64,000 nt of DNA from Euborellia annulipes (lineage: Eukaryota; Arthropoda; Insecta; Dermaptera; Anisolabididae), in NCBI GenBank assembly GCA_023213315.1, contig JAKCPI010000332.1, positions 124,001 through 188,000 of the forward strand. The letters run 5' to 3'. Under the pieces are notes generated by a model. The model was not told where the DNA came from. It made no database searches and saw nothing but the letters and a program-made list of their open reading frames with translations. A program made the position numbers and the translations under genes. Numbering within the stretch: the first letter of the stretch is position 1; each line of letters begins with the position of its first letter. Positions 11,120 to 22,064 of this stretch are shown here, piece by piece.

Positions 11120-11700
11120 CACTGTAAAAAAAAATATGAATTTTCAATCATTTTTCATATACTTCGGTGATTTAATATTAATATATCCAGGATATGAAAT
11201 AAAATTAATATAAAAGTTTATGAACAAATTACCAACTTGTAAACTTATCTTTTTCTTTGTGTGCCGCCAAATTTTGAAATATTTAAAAGTGTACCGCGAC
11301 AAGTTGAGAATCACTGGTCTAAACGTTCTCAAATAACTCGACTACCTCAAGGAATTTTTATTAATATTATTTTATAATTATTATAAGGAAACTTGAAATT
11401 ATTCTTTGAAAATTTATTTCACAAATCTAAATTTATTAAATTCTGGTTTGAAATTCGCGCTCTAAACTATTTAAATATTTATGAAGTCATACTAATTAAA
11501 TAATTTTTATAAAGTAATTCAACTAAATAGCTATAAAAATTAAAATTAACAATTTTTACCAAAAATAATTAATTTTAAAATATACAAGAAATTTGTTATG
11601 TTGGCAACAAATTGAACTTTCTCATATATATTCATAAACAGTTTATGAAACAGAGTTCCTATACTTGTATATGAAGTTTTCTTGAAAATTTTTAACAGTG
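11120..11700. mobile_element. TA-flanked element, family X, 581 bp
   Basis: It begins CACTGTAAAAAAAAATATG and ends AATTTTTAACAGTG, with TA on both sides (11118-11119 and 11701-11702). Related copies lie at 28723, 31279 and 50912. Ends and duplication suggest Tc1/mariner affinity (inference). It contains GTGTGCCGCCAAATTTTG, also found alone near 30.7 kb. No ORF of note. Confidence 0.82.
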
Positions 11701-11847
11701 TAGATAAGTGAAACTTCTATGCAGACATTCACAATGGTGAGTCTAGTCCCCAAAATGACGCCAAGAAGACGTCATTGTGCAAGAAAACCATTTTGCGCAC
11801 GTTATTGGAGTGTTAAACAAATTTTCTTTAAAAATATTTCTATAAAG

Positions 11848-11940
11848 CTAAAAATCATCGGACTGCCTGGGGTTCGAACCCGCGACTTTTGGTATACGAG
11901 GTTAGCACTCTAACCCCTACACCAAGCCCCGAGGGCAAAT
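11848..11940 (-). mobile_element. SINE family 3 head fragment
   Basis: It reads AAAATCATCGGACTGCCTGG, then a box B complement GGTTCGAACCCGCG, and GTATACGAGGTTAGCACTC. The tRNA-like head is well preserved but the tail is absent. The cloverleaf is not convincing and it adjoins SINE sequence, so it is not called a tRNA gene. Confidence 0.65.
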
Positions 11941-12350
11941 GTTTCTTTAAAATAAAAGAGAAAAGAAATCCGCCATTTTTTTTTCTTTTCTCCCTATTTT
12001 GATTGGATATTTTAAAGCACCAATAACAAATAAATGTATTTAATTGTTTTATGATTTGGGAGGAGTTAAATTCCTTTTATAAAGAAATCATTTTTTTTTT
12101 GCCTTATTTTTCCGCCTTTTTTTTTCTAAAACCCTCCTTCAATCATAAAATAACTAAAAGACAAACTCCATTGGTTCTGCAAAAACCAATCACCATTTTA
12201 ACATTCTCTTACCTATATATATAGAGAGAGTTTATGTAATCCGTAGGCCGCTTGCGACCCGCGAGATTCATTACACTTTTACAAAATATATTTATTTTTG
12301 TTGGATTAGCACAATTATAAATACTATTTGAAGAAGAGGAAGATTTATTT
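11941..12350. other. Unannotated AT-rich stretch
   Basis: No repeat ends or genes recognised. Confidence 0.45.
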
Positions 12351-12846
12351 TTTTTGTCCAAGGTGTTGTGGTTCACAAGAAAACAATAAAAAATAGTAAT
12401 TTATTGTTATGTGCTTTATTCTAGGTCTGGCGACTGGCTAGTATCAGTTTCGGTAGGCCAACTACCATCATCAGACCTGCAAAATACATTTTATTTTTTA
12501 CAAACTTATATTAGCCTATTACATATATGTAAAAATAAAATTTTACACTTCTAAATGGATTTAGGCTTTGTTCAGGTAAAATGTTTTTAACAAAATATAA
12601 AAATCTAGAGAAATGTAAAATGTTTTATTGATCAAATTGACATAAAAATACAATTATTGTACTGACAAACTTATGTAATAGGCTAATATAAGTAATTTAA
12701 AAAATAAAATGTATTTTGCAGGCCTGATGATGGTAGTTGGGCTACCGAAACTGATGCTAGCCAGTCGCCAGACCTAGAATAAAGCACATAACAATAAATT
12801 ACTATTTTTTATTGTTTTCTTGTGAACCACAACACCTTGGTCAAAA
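12351..12846. repeat. Long inverted repeat with hammerhead-like motifs
   Basis: Arms of about 180 bp (12351-12535 and 12660-12846) are close complements. The right arm reads CTGATGATGGTAG, then TTGGG, then CTACCGAAACTG (12724-12751): the hammerhead core CTGATGA with a 5-bp stem II and GAAA, plus an extra T. Poly-A/T-rich sequence bounds both ends. Confidence 0.78.
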
Positions 12847-12931
12847 ACCGCAATATCTTCAAATATATTTATTTTTATTTTTTCACCCCAAAAAAATGTC
12901 TCTAGAGAGTCTAAATCTAATATTGCGATAT

Positions 12932-13073
12932 ATAAAAATTACAACGTTTCGGTCACTCATTCTGTGGCTTTCTCAATTGAATTGAGATTCAATTCAAGCA
13001 ACCTTTGTAATCTTAGCTGAATTGTACCTGAAGAAGGTCACAGAATGAGTGACCGAAACGTTGTAATTTTTAC
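12932..13073. repeat. Palindrome with a hammerhead-like motif
   Basis: AAAATTACAACGTTTCGGTC at the left pairs with the complement at the right. The right arm reads CTGAAGAAGGTCAC, a loop, GTGACCGAAACGTT (13028-13062) with a 6-bp stem II and an extra A before it. Confidence 0.75.
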
Positions 13074-13379
13074 ACATAAACCGAAAATGGGAATATATAA
13101 TTTTATAATAGTTATGATGGGGGGGGGGATTTGAATGTCCCGCAAGATTATTTGCTAAGATTTCAACTTTCGGCCGTTGCTTCTCGTTGAAACATTTTTA
13201 AAAATTAAATTTAAATACAAATTGTCGAAATACGTATCAAGTGTTAATTTTTTAATTAATAAAACCTTTGAAACAATTAACCTAGTGTTTAATTTTAATT
13301 TAAGATTATTTGGGTTAGCCTTCTCTGTTCTCTTTTACATAATAACAATTTTAACTTAATACTGTATTATTGTCTTCTC

Positions 13380-13640
13380 CGAGAGTGAGTGGTATAGGAA
13401 AGTGAGTCTAAAAATAGCGAGAATAGAGGAGGAGGAGGAGGAGGTTTTAAGTAAGTACAAGTGTATAGGAATGAACGCTCTCTCTCTCTCTTCCTCGTTT
13501 ATTGGCCAACCGATTGAGCTAGTTAACGCCGGAGGTGACGTCATCATCACATCAATTGCTTTCTTCACTCTTCTTCTCTTCGATATCTCAATAAATATTT
13601 ATTTCTCTCTCTCTCTTCTTTTATTCCGTTAATAAGAGCG
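13380..13640. promoter_or_regulatory. Candidate regulatory island with TGACGTCA
   Basis: It lies outside the recognised repeats and is richer in GC than its surroundings. It contains (GGA)n, a CT tract, ATTGGCCAACC and TGACGTCA at 13536-13543. Open frames here are short and low-complexity. A promoter or enhancer role is inference from composition only. Confidence 0.3.
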
Positions 13641-14070
13641 AAAAAATTTATAAGCTGGATAACAGTTTAGATTTTATATTTTCTCTTTAATGATTTAAGG
13701 GGGTCCGGTGTTACGCATGTTTTTCCCGATAAGATAGCGTTGTGTGTCATAAAAAGTATGCCCAAAAAATCAAGTAATTCAAAAATTTGCCAAGAGATGT
13801 CAGAATGGTAGCTAATAATATTTAATGCTTTTGGTTGATTTTCATTGATCTTTTAACAATAAATACTTTATAAATGTTATTATATATTATGTATCTTTTA
13901 TAAAAGCATAAAAATATATAAATATAGGCCAGATATAGGCTAAAAGGGAATCTTCTGTTAGACTAGCCTGCCATCTATTGCAAGAATGCTGAACTAATTT
14001 GACAGTTGATTTTTAAATAAATCATCTAAGCTTAGTTTAAAAATTTCTTAATTAATATGTGATTAATAAT

Positions 14071-14766
14071 AAAAAAAATCTGGTGTGACTGGCGCACAGC
14101 ACACAACTTTCTCTTACCTTCGGTAATCGAAAGTTGTGTACTGTGCTTGTCACACCAGATTTTTTGTGTCGACATGTATTTAGTTTCCGACAGTAGGGTA
14201 CAATTGAATTCAAGATGTAAAATTTATAAGTATGGGAAAATATTTATATTTTGATACCATGGCAACCATTTCTCCTATCTTTTCTATGGAGTACAAGAGT
14301 AAAGTGGTCTTCAGAAGATTTCAATCACAAAATGAGAATATACATTTTATAGAGAATCTAAAAAATAATTGATTTTTGAATTTTAAAAAAAATCGTTGGA
14401 GCAAATTTAGAGAAAATCGAAAAAAACTGAAAAAGTGAATCAGTAAAGTACTAGTACTTTTTGGCCGATTTTGTTCAAAAGCTTCGTGTCACGTCCCATG
14501 GGGGTGCCTAACTTAAATATAAAATTTCAACTTCCTAGCTCTTTTCGTTCTTGAGATATTTTGTTCACAGACACACAGACAGACAGACAGACAGACAGAC
14601 ACACAGACAGACACACAGACAGACCATGTCGCGAAAACCACTTTTTTGGATTCAGGGGACCTCAAAACGTGAAGATCCATCAAAATCTCGACATCGAATT
14701 TTTGACATGAATCCAATACTTTCTCTCTATATATATATTACATATATACATAGGTAAGAGAAAGTA
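14071..14766 (+). mobile_element. HER repeat, full-length copy
   Basis: It has the complete 5' hairpin (AATCTGGTGTGACTGG to CACACCAGATT), core, a long (GACA)n/(CA)n tract at about 14566-14627 and the 3' hairpin ending GAGAAAGTAA. It is inserted within a family R element. Confidence 0.88.
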
Positions 14767-14878
14767 ATAAATTCATTTTTAAATTTAAAAAAAAATTAAA
14801 GATTATTGGGACAGATTGTCTTTTTGTATTTGCTTGATAACAAAAAAATTAATTACGATAATTGTTTAATAAGTCATT

Positions 14879-15542
14879 AAAAAAAAATCTGGTGTGACTG
14901 GCGCACAGCACACAACTTTCTCTTACCTTCGGTAATCGAAAGTTGTGTTCTGTGCTTGTCACACCAGATTTTTTGTGTCGACATATATTTAGTTCCCGAC
15001 AGTACGGAACATTTGAATTCAGATGTAAAATTTATAAGTATGGGAAAATATTTATATTTTGTTACCATGGCAACCATTTCTCCTATCTTCCCTATGAAAT
15101 ACAAGAGTAAAGTGGTCTTCAGAAGATTTCAATTGCAAAATGAGAATATACATTTTAAAGAGCATCTAAAAAATAATTGATTTTTGAATTTTAAAAAAAA
15201 TCGTTGGAGCAAATTTTGAGAAAATCGAAAAAAACTGAAAAAGTACATCAGTAAAGTACTAGTACTCTTTGGCCGATTTTGATTAAAAGCTTATTTTTCC
15301 GGTCCCGGGAGGTGTTTAACTTAAATATAAAATTTCAACCTCGTAGCTCAATTCCTTCATCCTTAAAATTGAACACACACCCACCCACCCACAGACAGAC
15401 CATGTCGCGAAAACCACTTTTTTGGATTCAGGGGACCTCAAAACGTGAAAATCCATCAAAATCTCGACATCGAATTTTTGACATGAATCCAATACTTTCT
15501 CTCTATATATATATTACATATATACATAGGTAAGAGAAAGTA
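14879..15542 (+). mobile_element. HER repeat, full-length copy
   Basis: Same architecture as the copy just upstream and in the same orientation. The microsatellite is replaced by a short ACCC tract, and the segment before it differs (GGTCCCGGGAGGTG instead of CCCATGGGGGTG). Confidence 0.88.
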
Positions 15543-15621
15543 AAAAACGCATTGAAAAATTCCTTATAATAGTCTAGTTTTTTTTAAAGTACGTTTAGAC
15601 GTCACTCCTGAACTCCCTTAA

Positions 15622-15799
15622 GGTCAAATAAATAATTTTTGGCAATTATATATTTAATGTCAAATGAGTGTGACCGGATACTTTGCTGATGAGGTAGAGC
15701 TGTTGAATGTTTCCGAAATATCCGGTCACACTCACCTGTCATTAAATAAATATATTCTATAATTACTGTATCAAAAATTTAGCAATTTATTATTTGACC
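15622..15799. mobile_element. TTAA-flanked MITE, 178 bp
   Basis: GGTCAAATAAATAA at the left and TTATTATTTGACC at the right are flanked by TTAA (15618-15621, 15800-15803). The left TTAA is shared with the neighbouring family R element. Inside, GTGTGACCGGATA pairs with TATCCGGTCACAC around CTGATGAGG..CCGAAA, a hammerhead-like arrangement lacking a clear stem I. Confidence 0.75.
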
Positions 15800-15803
15800 T
15801 TAA

Positions 15804-16405
15804 TGTAAAATAATTCTCTTTTTTTTTTAAATATTTGTAGCCTAGTAATTATAAATTATAGAAGAATATAACACAGGCGGCATTGTGGTGCAGGCTCAGA
15901 GTTTCTAGACCAGGAATTCCCAGAGGAGATCGATGGGACCAACATTTTTTTAAAATTTTGCTAAATCATATTAAAAACTCATTGAATGTAAATACGTTTA
16001 AAAATATGGTGTGACTATTAACATATATAGAGGTAAGAGAAAGTAATAATAAATTTAAATTACAACTCAATCCTTTTTTTTTTTCTCTCTCTCTAATAAT
16101 GACATCACATGTGATAAGTGTTTTTTTTTATCACATGATTAATATTTATATCTCTAAGAATGAATAAATAAATGCAACCAATAAGGAAAATGGAATTGAA
16201 TTAATTTTTCCATAAAGATTTATTATTTTGTTTATTGATATTTTAATTTTAAGGTAAAAAAAAAAAAAAAAAATATTTATTTAGAGATAATTTCAGATTT
16301 GCATAAATATTTTCGTTCTTGGGATGCCAAAGGGCGATTGAGATGCTTGTTTAAAGAGACAAAGGACAAAATATATGACTCAGTCAGCCTGCAAAACAAC
16401 TTTTG
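15804..16405. other. Unannotated stretch with a minimal HER remnant
   Basis: At 16008-16047 the first ~15 nt of HER (ATGGTGTGACTA) joins its last ~30 nt (ATATAGAGGTAAGAGAAAGT), so almost the whole element is deleted. A GC-richer spot at 15878-15945 is unassigned. Confidence 0.5.
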
Positions 16406-16927
16406 AAAAAACCTGGTGTGACTGGTCGCACAGCACACAACTCTCTCTTACCTCGGTAATCGAAAGTTCTGTTCTGTGCTTGTCACACCAGACTTTTTTG
16501 TATCGACATGTATTTAGTTTCCGACAGTACGGTACAATTGAATTCAAGATGTAAAATTTATAAGTATGGGAAAATATTTATATTTTGTTACCATGGCAAC
16601 CATTTCTCCTATCTTTTCTATGGAGAACAAGAGTAAAGTGGTCTTCAGAAGATTTCAAACACAAAATGAGAATATACATCTTAAAGAGCATCTAAAAAAT
16701 AATTGATTTTTGAATTTTAATCAAAATCGTTTGAGCGAATTTTGAGAAAATCGAAAAAAACTGAAAAAGTACACCAGTAAAGTACTAGTACTCTTTGGTC
16801 GATTTTGATTAAAAGCTTATTTTCACGCTCCAGTAGGGTGAATAACTCAAATATAAAATTTCAACCTCCAAACTCAATTCCTTCATGCTTTAAATTGAAC
16901 AGAGACACACAGACAGACAGATCATGT
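16406..16927 (+). mobile_element. HER repeat, 3' end missing
   Basis: The 5' hairpin and core are present. It stops within the (CA)n/(GACA)n tract at GACAGACAGATCATG. Confidence 0.82.
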
Positions 16928-17174
16928 TGAATTTTAATTTTTCCACTGGAAGATAGATCTCATTTTTGAATAGAGCTTCTTAAATAAATAAAGACAAATT
17001 TGATTTAAAATTTAGGGCCAAAATAGAGAATTTTTTAAATTTTATTCATCAATCGATCGATTTAATATAAAAAAACGTTGCTCTTTGTCTGACTTACTGA
17101 CACATTACCAGAAACCTTCCTTCATCCATGGTTAAGGTTACCATAATTTAATAGGACCAGATCCGGACAGAAGA

Positions 17175-17600
17175 CTTCCAGTAATTGTTAAATATTTTTC
17201 GAGATCTATTATATATATTTGAATAAGATAATAGTATTCAAAATACCTCGAATTGGACTTAACAAGTCATAGATATATTTAACAAGACTGTGAGTGTTGT
17301 TTATTTAGCGAAACCAAACATTCCATGGCCCCCGGGAATCGAACCCAGGATCTCCACCTTTCCGGGGCTGTCCGAGCAAGTGATAAATTTTTCTTTCAAG
17401 TTTTTCACTTAGTTAGTAACTTCATATAAGGAAAAGTGAGTTTTATTGGTGCAGGTCGAGGGTCCGGTGGCCTGGTGCAATGGACAGCACGCCTATGCTC
17501 CGGAAAGCCTGGAGATCCTGGGTTCGATTCCCGGGGGCCATGGGATGTTTGGCCTTGCCAAAAAAAAAAAAAAAAAAAACACTCACAGTCTTGTTAAAAA
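17175..17600. mobile_element. SINE family 2, two heads in inverted orientation
   Basis: The plus-strand head (about 17455-17560) reads GGTCCGGTGGCCTGGTGCAA, with box B GGGTTCGATTCCC and a poly-A tail. The minus-strand head (about 17300-17360) carries GGGAATCGAACCC. Both are followed by CACTCACAGTCTTGTT or its complement. A related copy lies at 44826-45075. They lack a proper cloverleaf, so they are SINE-like, not tRNA genes. Confidence 0.7.
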
Positions 17601-18507
17601 AAAGACTTCCAGAAAGGTACTTAGGCACTGAAATGTGCGTTTTTAGCTATCTCGAAACGTGAAAAATATTATCAAATTTAGCTTGTTTTATAAGCTGTTT
17701 AAATTATAAAAAAAAGAAAGTATTATGGGGTTTATAAATTATAAATTTATTATAATTATTAAGCCTTTTTAATATCACTTAAAATCCATGAAATATTTAC
17801 ATCCAGTAGATAACATGTAGTGCAGGCGGGGAGCTCCCCCCCCAATTTGGCCACGTTTTCGGTTTATATTAGTAAAATCCGGACATTTCTCAGTTCCGGA
17901 CGCTAAACTCGGACACGTGTTCTAAATCCGGACGTAACTCTACCCTTTGTTCATACGAGATATAAAAGGAACATTTTTGGATTTCTAAAATTCCAAACCT
18001 GACCATATTTTATTATAATTTAATAACTTGCCATTGAAATTAAAATTAAAATGTACTTATGACTTTAATAAATAGGCCTACTTATCTTCTTCGATGACTG
18101 TTAAAATAAAAATTAATAATCACATGATAAGGAAAGGAAAAATTGAGAGTTAAAAAAAAAACAAGAGAGAGGAAACGAGTAATTCCCCCTTAATTATAAT
18201 AACAAAATACTTCTTGGAAATTAGAATTTATATTCTTGGAATTTAGGAAAAAAAAATAAGTTCTTGGCACTCCATGTTTCAGATTCTTCTTGGGCCTATG
18301 TTTGCGTAATTATTCTACCCTTAGAAGGGCGTTTGCAATTAATCGATACAAGTGTGTAAAAAAAGAGAGGATTATGTTCAATATTTGTTTGAGAAATGAA
18401 ATTTGTTTTATTTTAATTGAAAGAACTGATGAAGTCTCTATTCATGTGAAGAAACGTTAACTTGAAATTGATTTTGAATATTTCTATTTTATTTACTAGA
18501 AAAAAAA
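17601..18507. other. Unannotated AT-rich stretch
   Basis: No gene recognised. Near 17826-17940 a GC-richer patch has several CCGGAC words (ATCCGGACATTTC, TTCCGGACGC), possibly an eroded transposon end. CTGATGAAGTCTC with GAAACGTT near 18428-18460 is a poor hammerhead match. Confidence 0.4.
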
Positions 18508-19247
18508 AGAAAGAATTTTTTAAAAATATCTTTTATTTAATGCGATTGACTGGCGCACAGAACACAACTTTCTCTTACCTTCGGTAATCGAAAGTTGTGT
18601 GCTGTGCTTGTCACACCAGATTTTTCGTGTCGACATATATTTAGTTTCCGCCAATATATTAGAAATTTAAGATGTCAAAATTATAAACATGGGAAAATAT
18701 TTATATTTTGTTAGCATGGCAACCATTTCTCCTATCTTTCCTATGAAGCACAAGAGTAAAGTGTGCTTCAAACAATTTTGAGGGCAAAAGGCGAATATAC
18801 ATTTGAAAGAGCATCTAAAAAATAATTGATTTTTGAATTTTAATCAAAATCGTTAGAGCGAATTTTGAGAAAATCGAAAAAAACTGAAAAAGTACATCAG
18901 TAAAGTACTAGTATTCTTTGGCCGATTTTGATTAAAAGCTTATTTTTCCGGTCGCGGGAGATAGTTAACTTAAATATAAAATTTCAACCTCGTAGCTCAA
19001 TTCCTTCATGCTTAAAATTGAACACACACACACACTCACACACACACACAGACAGACCATGTCGCGAAAACCACTTTTTTGGATTCAGGGGACCTTAAAA
19101 CGTGAAGATCCATCAAAATCTCGACATCGAATTTTTGACATGAATCCAATACTTTCGCTCTATATATATATTACATATATACATAGGTAAGAGAAAGTAA
19201 AAAATTGAAGTCGATAGCTTCAAAATCAGCACCTCGAAACGAGCACC
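18508..19247 (-). mobile_element. TTAA-flanked element (GGTGCGCGTCTC family) with HER insert
   Basis: AAAATATCTTTTATTTAATG at 18525 and the end GTCGATAGCTTC..CGAAACGAGCACC before TTAA (19248-19251) match the copies at 23953 and 62396. The far end is lost. A HER copy separates the two parts. Confidence 0.7.
18546..19199 (+). mobile_element. HER repeat, missing the first few bases
   Basis: It starts at TGACTGGCGCACAG, so the outer left strand of the 5' hairpin is lost while CACACCAGATTTTT remains. The rest, including (CA)n and the 3' hairpin, is complete. Confidence 0.85.
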
Positions 19248-19739
19248 TTAAAATTGAAAAATATACTCGATATTTTTTGTGATAGAACTTTATCATCTTA
19301 TATGACGTCATTGATATACCGTTTACAGTATGTAGGAAATGTTTGTTACCTTACATCGCTTATCTCCCACTTCCTTCCGAAATGATGAAGAGGAAGCAAC
19401 AACAACAACAACAACAACAAGTAAGAAGATGATTAAATTAGTTTAGAGGTCGAGAAATGTTTTTTTTTTGTTTTCCCTTGACAAGAGAGGAGAGGGGGGG
19501 GGAGGGAGACACTTCCTCTCCTCTCAAGTATGTGCCTGGGCCCTGGGCCAATACGGACATGCCTTGCAATCTCAGAGAAAAAATAACTAGACACACACAG
19601 ACAGAAATAAAAAAAGACATTCCTCTGGAGGACTAAAAACAACAGCACTATCATACAAATCACTAACTAATATTCGACTATGTTTTTGTTTTTAAATAAA
19701 TGCTTCACTCTTTATATTCAATATAGGAGTTGAATAAAA
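19248..19739. other. Unannotated stretch with (CAA)n
   Basis: A CAA microsatellite at 19397-19421 and TGACGTCA at 19303-19310. The minus-strand frames at 19433-19663 are CT/GA-driven and not convincing. Confidence 0.45.
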
Positions 19740-19815
19740 CAAATATGAAGGTGAATACCCTGCCGACGTTTCGGAGATAACACGTCATCTTTCACTTAGG
19801 CTGTTTCAGCCTGTT
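19740..19815 (-). repeat. Degenerate hammerhead-like fragment
   Basis: CTGCCGACGTTTCGGAGATAA with CATCTTTCAC nearby resembles the left arm of the other palindromes. The partner arm is missing. Confidence 0.4.
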
Positions 19816-19831
19816 TCAGAAATATAAGTTA

Positions 19832-20531
19832 TAGAAAGTATTCAATTCATGTCAAAAATTCGATGTCGAGATTTTGATGGATATACACATTTTAAGGTCT
19901 CCTGAATTCAAAAAAGTGGTTTTCGCGACATGTTTTTTTCAGTAAAGTACGAGACTGAAAAAAAAAACAATTTTTTGTAAGATGACTTAAAATTTTCGAA
20001 TGAAATATCATTTTTCAACTTCTAAAGTTTCACGAGAAAGCTGAAAAAACTTCATAAAAATGTTACGTAAAAAATAAACCAAATTTCAAGAAAAATTTTT
20101 TTATAATAAAAAAAAAAAAAAAAATAGAAGCCACATCTTGAAATTAGGGGGGATAATTGTAGAATTAGTTGAAGTTTTTTTTTGATTAAAAAAAAAAAAA
20201 AATTGGTTGGATTAAAATTAGGATTTTTTCAAAAAAACTGAAATATTTCATATATCCGGGCTTCTGAAATAATTTTTGTATTTTTTTTCTGAAAACTACA
20301 TTAAAAAACAAAATTTTTATAGCCTTGCTGGGTTCCGAAATATCAATTTTAAAATAAGTTATAGTTATTTGAAAAAAAAGAGCAGTTTTTTTCAAAAATC
20401 CATAACTTTTTTTTAGTTGGGTAAAAAAATTTGAAAAAATTCTCAAAAATGTCTTTTAAGGAATAGAAAAAAGATTTTCAGCGAAATCCGCGGGGGTCAG
20501 AAAAAAAATTTGTAAATTTGGCATGGAATGA
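19832..20531 (-). mobile_element. HER 3' end joined to a GTCATTCC-type 5' module
   Basis: On the minus strand the element begins GGTCATTCCATGCC (end at about 20530), runs ~590 bp of A/T-rich body and finishes with the HER 3' part (GTCGCGAAAACCAC to ACTTTCTA, 19832-19932). No HER 5' hairpin is present. It supports exchange of 5' ends between families. Confidence 0.65.
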
Positions 20532-20561
20532 CCCATATACATTGGGGGTCCAGGTATTCTT

Positions 20562-20986
20562 ATTTAATTTAATTTAATTTAATTTAATGAAATAAATCTC
20601 TCAACAGAGGTTGTTAACTCCAATTACAGAGAGATCAGGAATACAGAATAATTTACAGTTTAGTATTTTAATGTTTACAATTTCAATTGTGAAGGAGACT
20701 GGACTCTCTTCTGGCATATTCAGAGCACATCCTAAATATAGGAGATTTTTCCAATACCCTAGTTCGTGCTCTTTCTAGGTAAAACAAGGAACTGGACCTC
20801 AGGGAAAACGCCGGGACTCTGAAGCCCACCTTGGCAAGTAAATCGCAACAGTCCCAACGATTTCCCAGAAGATCCTCAATATTCTTAATAAGTACATCCC
20901 TCCTTCTTTCAAGAAGGCTCTTTAAATAAAAGAGATTTAATAGTTCATTATAAGGAACCATTGCACCAGAGAGCCCAACTTCCTTA
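20562..20986 (-). mobile_element. 5'-truncated LINE (non-LTR retrotransposon), 3' end
   Basis: On the minus strand it holds the last ~100 codons of a reverse transcriptase, a ~95-bp 3' UTR and a tail of four to five AAATT units. It sits inside SINE-3 sequence. CTTATTTAA and CTTCCTTAAG at the junctions may be a degraded target duplication. Severe 5' truncation is usual for LINE copies. Confidence 0.8.
20683..20981 (-). pseudogene. Reverse transcriptase C-terminal fragment
   Basis: The frame stays open upstream of the first Met (20961) to about 20981, giving roughly 99 residues, ending ...SLLHN then stop. Features typical of the last domain after the RT region of CR1/Jockey-type LINEs are visible: LKSLLERRRDVLIKNIEDLL near the start, a DCCDLL segment, PAFSLRSSSLFYL, and RTRVLEKSPIFRMCSEYA, which matches the family's arginine-rich R..LF.....R....SP..RM...(Y/N) pattern. 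The endonuclease and catalytic RT parts are missing, so this cannot mobilise itself. The exact clade is not settled. This is the only clear protein homology in the window. Confidence 0.78.
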
Positions 20987-21112
20987 AGTCATTTGATGTC
21001 CAAATGGCTTAAATAAAATCATCGGACTGCCTGGGGTCAGAACCCGCGACGTTCGGTATAGAAGGTAGGCGCGCTACCAACTAGACCAAGCCCGTAGGCT
21101 ATGCCAGTGTTA

Positions 21113-21540
21113 ATCATAAGTCTTAGCATTGCTATTTCTATAAAATTGTATCCGAATTATACAATTATTTTGATTCTTTTTTATTTTTCTTTTATAAATA
21201 CCGAAACGTCATCAAGAGAGCCCTATTATGAAATTCTTATAATTTCGTAACAATTATTTCCGTGAAATGAATGAGCGAGTGGAAGCTCAGCATCCCCCTC
21301 CCCCTCCCGCTTATTGGTATTTATTGGCCTTAATAGGAAAGAGAGAGAGAGAGAGAGAGAGATGAGTTTTTGCTCAACAACCGAAAACAGCAAGTTGTTG
21401 TTGAGCAACTAACAGATAGAGAGAGAGAGTTCACTGGGTCTCTGCTATTTATGGCAATCTCTCTCTCTCTCTTGGTATTAAATAACTTGTAATTTAAAGG
21501 TGGAGAGCGGCGATATCGAGTTATGACATCATCATTATCG

Positions 21541-21572
<32 letters not shown>

Positions 21573-21763
21573 TTATTATCCAACTGACTGGCTAGAGCGC
21601 ATTTCAAAATGAAAATACTAAAAAACGTAACAGTTTGTTTCTTCTCAAAAAGACATGTTCTAATCTACCGTAATGATACTCTATTTTAAGAAACATTTAA
21701 TATGAAATAACTTATACATTTCTAAATAAATTTAACAGAAATCCATATCATTTTAATAAATAG
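21113..21763. other. Unannotated stretch with GA/CT tracts
   Basis: (GA)n at about 21340-21362, shorter GA/CT tracts at 21418-21430 and 21458-21472, and (TAA)n at about 21540-21560. No gene recognised. Confidence 0.45.
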
Positions 21764-21810
21764 CAGGCCGCGCCGCCCGCCTTCGGCGGGCTTCGCCTCC
21801 AGCTGGCTTT
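21764..21810 (-). mobile_element. Helitron-like 3' end fragment
   Basis: GGCCGCGCCGCCCGCCTTCG and GGCGGGCTTCG form the GC hairpin seen at the 3' end of the Helitron-like copies. The rest is missing. Confidence 0.55.
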
Positions 21811-22043
21811 TTTTATACACACACTTTTTTCTCATTCACACTCACACTCACACACACATGCACACAGTCTTTTCGGCAACTTAGGCCATTTAAGACTTTA
21901 AACGATATCCGTTAATGATTTTTATACATATTGGGGTCCAGGCATTTTTCATCAAAATCATCGGACTGCCTGGGGTCCGAACCCGCGACGTTTGGTATAG
22001 AAGGTAAGCACGCTACTCCAACTACTCCAAGCCCCGTGGGCTC
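21811..22043 (-). mobile_element. SINE family 3, lacking its small internal hairpin
   Basis: Tail (CACACAGTCTTTTCGGC), GGGGTCCAGGCATTTTTC and the full tRNA-like head (TCCGAACCCGCGACG, GGTAAGCACGCTAC) are present. The AAGCCATTTGG..CCAAATGGCTT hairpin found in most copies is deleted. Confidence 0.8.
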
Positions 22044-22064
22044 TTTTCTTCTTAATTATGAAAA

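Larger units (their letters stand above)
13699..15617 (-). mobile_element. TTAA-flanked family R element interrupted by two HER copies
   Basis: It reads as the reverse complement of 6904-7482. TTAA at 13695-13698 precedes GGGGGTCCGGTGTTACGC, and TTAA at 15618-15621 follows the GTCACTCCTGAACTCCC end. HER copies at 14071-14766 and 14879-15542 interrupt it. Compared with the 48.6- and 52.2-kb copies, some host sequence is missing beside the second HER. Confidence 0.82.
20532..21112 (-). mobile_element. SINE family 3 split by a LINE fragment
   Basis: GGGGGTCCAGGTATTCTTA (20542 on) continues after the insert at AAGTCATTTGATGTCC and into the head (TCGGACTGCCTGG, AACCCGCGACG, GTAGGCGCGCTACC). The tail half beyond the shared motif is absent, replaced by the neighbouring GTCATTCC element. 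Confidence 0.75.

Noticed and set aside
14513..14757. Open frames in HER copies on both strands (for example residues CQKFDVEILMDLHVL and MSRKPLFWIQGTSKR)
   Set aside because: They recur because the DNA repeats. They run into the CA/GACA microsatellite, are only 60-85 codons long, and diverged copies show no sign of codon selection.
17446..17631. tRNA gene near 17.46-17.56 kb, and similar heads of SINE-3
   Set aside because: Box A and B are present, but the arms do not form a cloverleaf and the sequences continue into SINE bodies with A-tails.
18428..18460. Hammerhead-like CTGATGAAGTCTC..GAAACGTT
   Set aside because: Stem II does not pair, so it was not counted among the hammerhead-like loci.
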